Below are positions 57,601-64,000 of a stretch of DNA of 64,000 nucleotides, piece after piece; position 1 is the first letter of the stretch; the number at the start of each line of letters is the position of its first letter. The stretch lies in NCBI GenBank assembly GCA_026119855.1, contig JAOWBW010000146.1:777547-841546 (forward strand), in the 5' to 3' direction. Made by a program: the position numbers and the translations under genes. The stretch comes from Campanula takesimana. Lineage: Eukaryota; Streptophyta; Magnoliopsida; Asterales; Campanulaceae. Below the pieces are notes generated by a model, which was given only the letters and a program-made list of their open reading frames with translations, did no database searches and was not told the DNA's origin.

Positions 57601-60600
57601 AAAAGGGGGTAAGTAAAACTAAGTTCTGTATTTGCTAATACTGGGTTTATTAAAATTGACTGTAGATTTAGTTCGACTTTCTTTTTCTCCCCAGGTTTGG
57701 AAGGACCAATCACCATCATTCTTGTTAGCAACATTAAAAGCTATTCTCCAAGCTGGCTTCTGTATGGGCTTGTACTTGTACCTTGTACCCCAATATCCAC
57801 TGTCAAAATTTACTGATCCTGAATACCAACAGTATGGGTTCTGGAAACGGTTGAGTTACCAGTACATGGCTGGGTTTACAGCCCGTTGGAAATATTACTT
57901 CATATGGTCAGTCTCAGAAGCTTCTATCATTGTTTCGGGACTGGGTTTCAGTGGATGGACAGATTCTTCTCCTCCCAAACCAAAGTGGGACCGAGCGAAA
58001 AATGTGGATGTTTTGGGTGTTGAGTTGGCAAAGAGTTCGGTTCAACTGCCACTTGTGTGGAACATACAAGTTAGCACCTGGCTGCGTCATTGTGAGTATT
58101 CTTCACCATTAAAGCTTGCATTCATCTTTTTTTGTTTTAATTATTTCTCATAGATACCCATAAATTTATTTTATTTACATGCAAGATTAATGTGGAAATT
58201 CACATTTTTTACCCTGATATCAAAACATGACTCATGAAATGTTATGAAACAAAAGTAGGTTTCTTTAAGTTGAATGGTAGGAACATTTTAACCTGCAACG
58301 AGCTGGTGTTTACTTCATGCCTCGTATATTGCAAACTCGAACCTCTGTTTTATGCTGAGCGGGTTGGAGTTGGCCCAGTTGCTACCCATCTGAAAACTAC
58401 AAGAGTTACGGATTAGACTAAAGTCCTTTACTGTTTTCAGATGTTTATGAGAGGCTTATTCAGAAGGGAAAGAAGCCTGGTTTCTTACAATTGTTGGCAA
58501 CTCAGACTGTCAGTGCAGTCTGGCATGTGAGTTTAAACTTTATTGCTTTTCAAAATTTTATTTTCCTCCTGGAAAGTAAAGTATGATTATCCATCGTTTT
58601 GACAAACTGTAAATGGTTTCGTCTTGTAACAGGGGTTATATCCTGGGTACATGATTTTCTTTGTTCAATCAGCTTTGATGATTGCTGGTTCGAGAGGTAA
58701 ATGATAAAAGCACGTTTCTTTCTTTGTCTATGATCAACTTGGTTGGTTAAATCTTACTCTTAATCTGATTTACTAATTTTAATTTTGGTTGTTTGTGGAA
58801 CAGTGCTCTATAGGTGGCAGCAAGCTGCTCCAGGGATGCTTAAGAACATATTTGTTCTAGCAAATTTTGCTTACACGCTTCTTGTTCTTAACACCTCATG
58901 TGTTGGTTTCATGGTTAGTCTTTCTTCAAACTTCTTTTTTCTATTTTAGCCAGTGGTATGAACGAGCTCTGCTCGGCTTAGCTTGAATATTGTCAGAATG
59001 CATATCCAGTACATTGTGTATATTTGTATACTTCTTCACTTTCTATTGAACAAAAGTCCATCTCATGTATAGCCTATGATGCTCGGACTCGGGTACGAGT
59101 GTCGGACACGGGTATGGATCCGAGTGTCGGATACTCCAAATCTCAAAATTACGGACTCGGGGACACGGATTAGAAGGGTCCAAATTCTGAATTTAGACTC
59201 GGCATACATATAACAAAAAAAATAAAATTTAGGAAATAATATATCTCAAAACAAAATCCAACAGAATATGTTGAACAAATATTAGTTATATTGATGGAAT
59301 AAAACCTTCTTTAAATATCTCAAATTTTCCTTATTTATCTCTTTTTTATTTGAATTTTTCCTAAATCACTCCATATTATAAAACCTTACTTATTTTTTTT
59401 ACTTAAAAACAAAATATTTATTTTGGATTATTATAAAGAAATAAAAAATTAAATCAATTACAGTGCAAAAAGTGTACTAATAGTAATAATGTCACCAATG
59501 TCACCAATAATAGAAAGTAAATTTTTAGATTTTTAGCAAAGTAAAATAAAAAGACACCAGTCAAATTTTGGAATGGGCCAGTTGTATCCCAATCTCAAAG
59601 AAACCAACAAAATAGGGCTCTACGAAAAGATCTTTTCTTTTTCATCGTGTTTTCAAAATTCGTTCTCTGTCTGCTTCCCTTCCGCTTGAAGATTGATTGT
59701 TTGAGAAATGTCTCACCGTCGCATTCTCCGTTCGAAGATGCCACCACCGACGGACATTCTATTAAGCAGCTTCCACATCACCGCCCCGTTTCCGCCACTT
59801 TCGCCTGGTTCAATTGACGATAGTTTTGTGTGTCCTGCTAAAAAGAGCTCTTGAATTCCAGGTTTTTCTTCCCTTTTCATTGCTTCGTCTGCACAATTCA
59901 TTAAATCTTTGAACGAGACAAGGGAAAAATATTCAATTGAAAATTGCCGTGTCCCTTTTCTCTTTGCCGAGTCTGACGCGTATTCCGTGTCCGCACCTGT
60001 GAAATGCCGAGTCCGAGCATCAGAGTGTATAGCTCGTTTTCTTAAGTAACGGGTCAAGCTCCAACATGGATTAACTTGAGCGTGTTTAGAAATAAAAGGG
60101 TAGATCTTCCCTGAAAGCTAGGTTTTTGGTTGGCTCTTATTGCGTTCAGTTTGACTTCTGACTTGATTAGGGATAAACAAGCTCATTCCGGTTCAGCTCA
60201 ATGTAGCTCAGTGGTAAAATCTTTTATGTATATTATATGCTACCCTTTGGTATACTTTTTGACTTCGGATCAAGGAATGATTGAGAAAATATATTCCAAC
60301 TGCATATATTCCACCTGTATGTTTGTACTCCCTCCATCCCATATTGATAGTCTCATTTGACTTTTCAGATAATTTAAGGTTACATTGTATTTGGAAATTT
60401 AGTGATTTTGAAGCCTTAATTGTGGAAATGAGACCAACTTTCTTGGACAAACAAAAAAAGAAAATGAGACTATCATTTGTGGAATGGAGGGAGTATGATT
60501 TATATTCCCCCAGTCCAGTAAATGTAGTTTCATTTGATGAGTCAAACTTTCTACTAATTTGACGTTACTTGCCTATATCTTTTTAAAATCGCACTAGAAT

Positions 60601-60881
60601 CATATTGCCTTTTCAAAATGAGTGCTGTTGTTTACTTGTGATGTACCAAGAAGAAAATTTGGACCAAGTTTTTGGTTTTCGCCCCGTCCTCTGGAAAAAA
60701 AAGTACTAGTAATTTTGTTTTATTATTTATTTGTATGACACAGGTTCTAAGCCTGCATGAAACACTGGCTGCATACGGGAGCGTATACTACATTGGAACC
60801 ATCGTCCCTGTAGTTTTGATCCTCCTGGGCAAGATAATTAACCCAAAGCCTACCAGATCTAAGGCTCGAAAGGAACAGTAA
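54631..60881 (+). CDS. MBOAT lysophospholipid acyltransferase (LPCAT/LPLAT)
   Basis: Exons 54631-54935, 56855-56910, 57388-57608, 57695-58091, 58441-58526, 58633-58696, 58804-58913 and 60744-60881; GT-AG throughout, frame closed, 458 aa. Matches Arabidopsis LPLAT1/LPCAT1 (about 460 aa). These ER enzymes re-acylate lysophosphatidylcholine and related lysophospholipids with acyl-CoA (Lands cycle, acyl editing). Hydrophobic segments start near VLRFLLCFIATIPVSAFWRL. Diagnostic stretches are YYMSGDAWKEGGID, VISCAINYNDG, YCLCCGSHFAGPVYEIKDYL, YQYMAGFTARWKYYFIWSVS and PKWDRAKNVDVLGVELAKSS. The MBOAT residues Asn317 (WNIQVSTWLRH) and His355 (SAVWHGLYPGYM) are present. The tail KPTRSKARKEQ is basic. 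Start: first ATG, MELEMETMAS; Met5 and Met8 are alternatives. Intron 1 (1.9 kb) and intron 7 (1.8 kb) carry TEs. Confidence 0.95.
55530..55778. mobile_element. Stowaway-type MITE in MBOAT intron 1
   Basis: TACTCCCGCTGTCCCGAAAG at the left and CTTTCCGGGACAGAGGGAGTA at the right. Interior TTATTTTGATTTTT / AAAAGTCAATATGA and ATTGATAAATTATTAAGTGA. Confidence 0.85.
55824..56004. mobile_element. Second, related MITE in MBOAT intron 1
   Basis: TACTCCCTCCATTCATTCCT at the left and TTTTTGGGAGGGAGTAGTA at the right. Shares TGAAAGATAG, CAAGTGATTTATC and ATTGACATTAATGTTTGGTC with the neighbour 46 bp away. A shorter relative in tandem. Confidence 0.75.
59074..60025. mobile_element. hAT-like element in MBOAT intron 7
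   Basis: CTATGATGCTCGGACTCGG at 59074 and the inverted CCGAGTCCGAGCATCAGAG ending at 60025 (one mismatch). Perfect 8-bp target duplication TGTATAGC (59066-59073 and 60026-60033). Subterminal GGACACGG/CCGTGTCC and CGAGTC motifs. 952 bp. On the plus strand, 59708-59853 opens MSHRRILRSKMPPPTDILLS in a GC-richer block behind a T-rich UTR-like stretch. This is a possible captured exon; I do not recognise the protein. Confidence 0.8.
60326..60494. mobile_element. Stowaway-type MITE in MBOAT intron 7
   Basis: TACTCCCTCCATCCCATATT, then GATAGTCTCATTTGAC. The inverted AAATGAGACTATCATTTGTG, then GAATGGAGGGAGTA, is at the right. 169 bp. Confidence 0.85.
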
Positions 60882-61605
60882 GGCTTAATCACACGCCCTT
60901 GAAACGAGGCAATTAGGACAATGGACGTAGGACAATGTTTGTAACATTTACTTTGATTACTATGTTCCGCGCTCAATGTTAAAACATTACAGTATTTTTC
61001 ATTTCTTATTTTTCGCATCAGTCGCAACTAGCTTGGCAAAATCTTGTAATTGAGTTGTATGATTATTTAAAAATCATCTTCAAGATAAATGGAAAACGGT
61101 TGATCAGTACATTGCCTTTTTTTTTTTTTTTTTTTTTTTAATAATTGATATTGCCTGATCATTATTCGTTTGCTCTTCGACGTAAAAAACAGTACTATTA
61201 TGTTAAGGTGAGTTTGACATTAGTTCGGTTTCTAATTCTTATAAATTATTCGTGAGAATTGTTTCAAGTAAATCGTCCTATGAAACTCAATGCTATTACT
61301 TTCTCCATCCCATTTTAAGAGTTAGAAAATTTGTGGGCACAAAAATTAAGGAAATAATGTTTTTATTATAAAATATAGACGCAAACAATTAACAATATAC
61401 AAATGAGTAATGTAAATAGAACACAATTTTATATTCCATCTGTTACACAATAACTAATGTTATACTTTCCAATTTTAGTCACTCTCAAAAATAAAATGCT
61501 GTGCTTGTAAATGAAAACTAATTCTACTGTAATTTTATCATTGATGCAAACAATATACAAATGAGTAACTTAAATAAAAATTAACCTTCATAGAATAGAA
61601 TGACA
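60882..61605. other. 3' flank of MBOAT gene
   Basis: Probable 3' UTR, then AT-rich DNA. A T-run at 61119-61139. 61300-61600 has a TACTTTCTCCATCCCATTTT end without a clear partner and a repeated AATATACAAATGAGTAA (about 61394 and 61552). Confidence 0.5.
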
Positions 61606-62375
61606 AAGACTTGGGTGAGACCGTCTCACAAGTGAGACGAATCTACCCATGGATCATCCATAGATCATGCCCACAACCCGCCGGCCTAACCCGCCCAGCT
61701 GTCCTCTTTGACCTCCCAGCGCCCGACATGTGTCGCCTTAAAAAAAAAAAACCTCCAATAACTTTAAAATGCTATATCTTGAGATATAACACTATGTTTT
61801 GATAAAAATAACAGTTTCATCTTCAAAAAGTAACTTTTACTGTCAAATGTAACAACAGTTTTGCAAAAAATAATAAATAGTTTGATAGTTTTTGTGATTA
61901 GAAAAAATAATATTTAAAGTGTAACAGAGTGCATATATGATTATAATTTTCTATATAAATGAATGTAACATTTTTTTCTTAAAAAAAGTGAGTAAAAATT
62001 CATGTATATAATCGGATTTGCATTTCTATTGAATGTAAAACCCTAGAAAAGTGTTACAATTGAGAAAAAAAAGGTTACATTCATTTATTATAAAATGTAA
62101 CATTAGTTTTAATTGTTAATCTTATGTTATCTTTAATCTATTTCAGCAAAATTGTGTTACATTTTTTTAAAAAAGTTACATATGAGAAAAAAGTGTTACA
62201 TTTTTTTTTTATAAAAAGTGTTACTTTTGCTGGCAAGCAAAAAATAGAAAGGAAAAAAAAAGTTGGAGGACAAAAAAAAAAAAAAATTAAAAAAAGAGAG
62301 GCTTGACTTGGCTGCTGACTCGGCGGCTTGGCTGTGAGCCGTCTCACGCCGTGAGACGGTCTCACAGGAGTCCAG
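61606..62375. mobile_element. Large hairpin element, GTAAC-rich (copy 3)
   Basis: Left GGGTGAGACCGTCTCACAAG, then TGAGACGAATCTACCCATGG. The right end is the inverted GCCGTGAGACGGTCTCACAG. Interior full of TGTAAC, GTTACA and AAAAAGTAAC. Shorter and more diverged than copies 1 and 2 but with the same layout: GAGAC end, CC-rich block, GTAAC core. Non-coding. Confidence 0.6.
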
Positions 62376-62417
62376 CCCTCATCATATAATTTCCCTTCCC
62401 TTTCAATTCCAAAAAAA

Positions 62418-62679
62418 TACTCCCTCCGTCTCAGCTCACTTGAGACTTTTTGACCAAAATTGATCAACTTAAGGTCGGTTTGACCAACACTTTATAGAAA
62501 TATTTATGATCTGAATAAAAATTTAAAAAATGTAAAATGATCACCATTAAAAATCCTCTCAATAACAATTTTTGATTTTTTTTTGGAACATAAATATTTC
62601 TATAAAGTGTTGGTCAAACCGACCTTAAGTTGACCAATTTTGGTCAAAAAGTCTCAAGTGAGCTGGGACGGAGGGAGTA
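62418..62679. mobile_element. Palindromic Stowaway-type MITE, sister of 8603-8865
   Basis: TACTCCCTCCGTCTCAGCTC, then ACTTGAGACTTTTTGACCAA. The inverted arm ends AGCTGGGACGGAGGGAGTA. The arms match those of 8603-8865 with few changes. It lies 42 bp beyond the hairpin element copy 3. Confidence 0.92.
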
Positions 62680-63114
62680 AAAAGGAACCAATTTCTTAGT
62701 TGCATTTTTTTTTGGTCTGAAAAGGTGGTTCCATTAAGATTTTGCTGATCAAAATGATTGAATTATGACCGTTATATATATTATGAATCTATAATTTGCA
62801 TGGACTTGTAAATATTATTGTTGGTAGAGTTTTATAATGTTGCTTCATATACGGTCCTCTACTGATCCAAAATATTACTCCTACTAAAGATAACATCCTA
62901 ATTAAAGGTGAAAAAAAACAATCCAGGCACTAAAATCCGAAATAAATTTCCAATCCTAAAAGAAAAAGATACTAAAATCCAACAGTCTACCTACTTAACA
63001 AAATTCAAGAATGAAAAAACATCAAAACACAGAATAACAAAGTCTTTTTTTTGACCTACTTAGAAGAAACTCAAAAAAAAAAAAAAAAAAAAAAAGTGCC
63101 TGCTAAAACTCTGA
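62680..63114. other. 3' flank of the sugar transporter gene
   Basis: Contains the 3' UTR region of the minus-strand transporter gene and a long A-run at 63073-63095. No other feature seen. Confidence 0.5.
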
Positions 63115-64000
63115 TCAGCAGGTACTATCCTTCTCGACGATCTCTACGCTTTCTTTCTCATCAATTGCAGCAGCCGGAACAATCTTTTTCCAGTACTTAT
63201 GCTGCCTCCAAATCAAATCCATCTCTTCAATCGGAATCCCTTTCGTCTCGGGGAAATATTTGCAGATAAAAACGGTCATAATAAACACGAATATAGCAAA
63301 GAAGAGGAACAAAAAGCACCTAATCGCGCAGAGCATTTGCAGGAAGATTTGGGCGATGGCAAATGTGAAGATCATGTTTACCGACACGTTGATACTTTGT
63401 GCAGCGGACCGGATCTCGAGGGGGAATATTTCACTAGGGACTAGCCATCCTAGTGGGCCCCACGACCACGCGAAACCAGATATGTATACGCAGATCACTG
63501 TGACTACACCAATGGCGTACGATTTTTCTAGTGCACCGGGATGCCCCTGCCAGCCGAACTTTATTCCAATCGCTATCGTCATCAAAAGCTGATCAAACAA
63601 AAGATAAAATTAGAACATCTAATGTGGTGCTTACATGTAACAAAGATTGATGTCAGAAACTTCTGTTTTAGTAAAGTGCTGGAAGACTATTATTAGACAA
63701 TGAGATAGAAAGAAATACTCCAAATGTACCTGACATATAAGCATCTGAATGCCACCAAAAATGAAAAGAAACTTCCGGCCAACTTTATCAACCACAAAAA
63801 TGGACACCACCGTCGCCACGACATTAACCACTCCAGTGATCACAGCAGACATAAGCGACGCGTTATCTCCAAACCCCATTGTCTTAAAAAGAACGGGCGC
63901 GTAAAACATGAACACATTCATCCCAGTAAGCTGTTGGAAAGTCGGAATGAGGAGAGCAAACGTAAACTGAGGCCTATACTTCCTCTTAAGCAAATTAAGC
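63115..64000 (-). CDS. STP-type monosaccharide/H+ symporter, 3' part
   Basis: Two exon pieces: beyond 64000 to 63730, and 63588-63115 (stop), joined in phase 0 by a GT-AG intron. Plasma-membrane hexose importer of the major facilitator superfamily. The visible part starts in the central loop (LKRKYRPQFTFALLIPTF) and continues through QQLTGMNVFMFYAPVLFKTM (sugar-binding QQLTG), ITGVVNVVATVVSIFVVDKV with GRK (MFS loop motif), GFAWSWGPLGWLVPSEIFPL, EIRSAAQSINVSVNMIFTFA and the PETKGIPIEEM signature. It ends EIVEKDSTC. These are STP-family hallmarks; which STP it is cannot be told from the C-terminal half. The 5' half lies outside the window. Confidence 0.93.

Overview
The window is nuclear DNA of a flowering plant, most likely a eudicot. 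Genes carry GT-AG introns, intergenic DNA is AT-rich, and Stowaway-type MITEs (CTCCCTCCGTCCC ends), hAT, Harbinger, Copia and other LTR elements are everywhere. I could not fix the family or species.

Four host genes can be modelled. (1) A three-exon F-box/PP2-type lectin gene, + strand, 9852-12782 (281 aa). (2) A nine-exon RRP36-type pre-rRNA processing gene, - strand, 13423-17842 (242 aa), convergent with the first. (3) An eight-exon MBOAT lysophospholipid acyltransferase gene, + strand, 54631-60881 (458 aa), with TEs in its introns. (4) The 3' part of an STP-type monosaccharide/H+ symporter gene, - strand, 63115 to the window end. They look like unrelated housekeeping or metabolic genes, not a functional cluster.

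The rest is a transposon landscape. 1-9540: small MITEs, a Harbinger element nested in a Stowaway, three-arm tandem repeats, and two large hairpin elements full of GTAAC/GTTAC motifs (a third copy is at 61606-62375). 18106-28690: a non-autonomous hAT upstream of the RRP36 gene, a retroelement relic, a LINE tail, a 2-kb long-inverted-repeat element, microsatellites and a minisatellite. 28692-48307: a nested stack, minisatellite > hAT-A > hAT-B > Copia > giant-LTR element, each layer bounded by terminal repeats and a target-site duplication that I could read. 49353-53924: two more hATs 38 bp apart, one with a 725-codon open transposase frame.

The most unusual signal is a shared architecture. 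Short GC-rich dyads occur in pairs 22-23 bp apart, repeating every 71-73 bp, in three or four otherwise different repeats: the Copia leader, the giant LTR, a relic at 19.7 kb and, weakly, the arms of the inverted-repeat element at 23.8/25.1 kb. All coordinates were worked out by hand; copy divergences are counts by eye.
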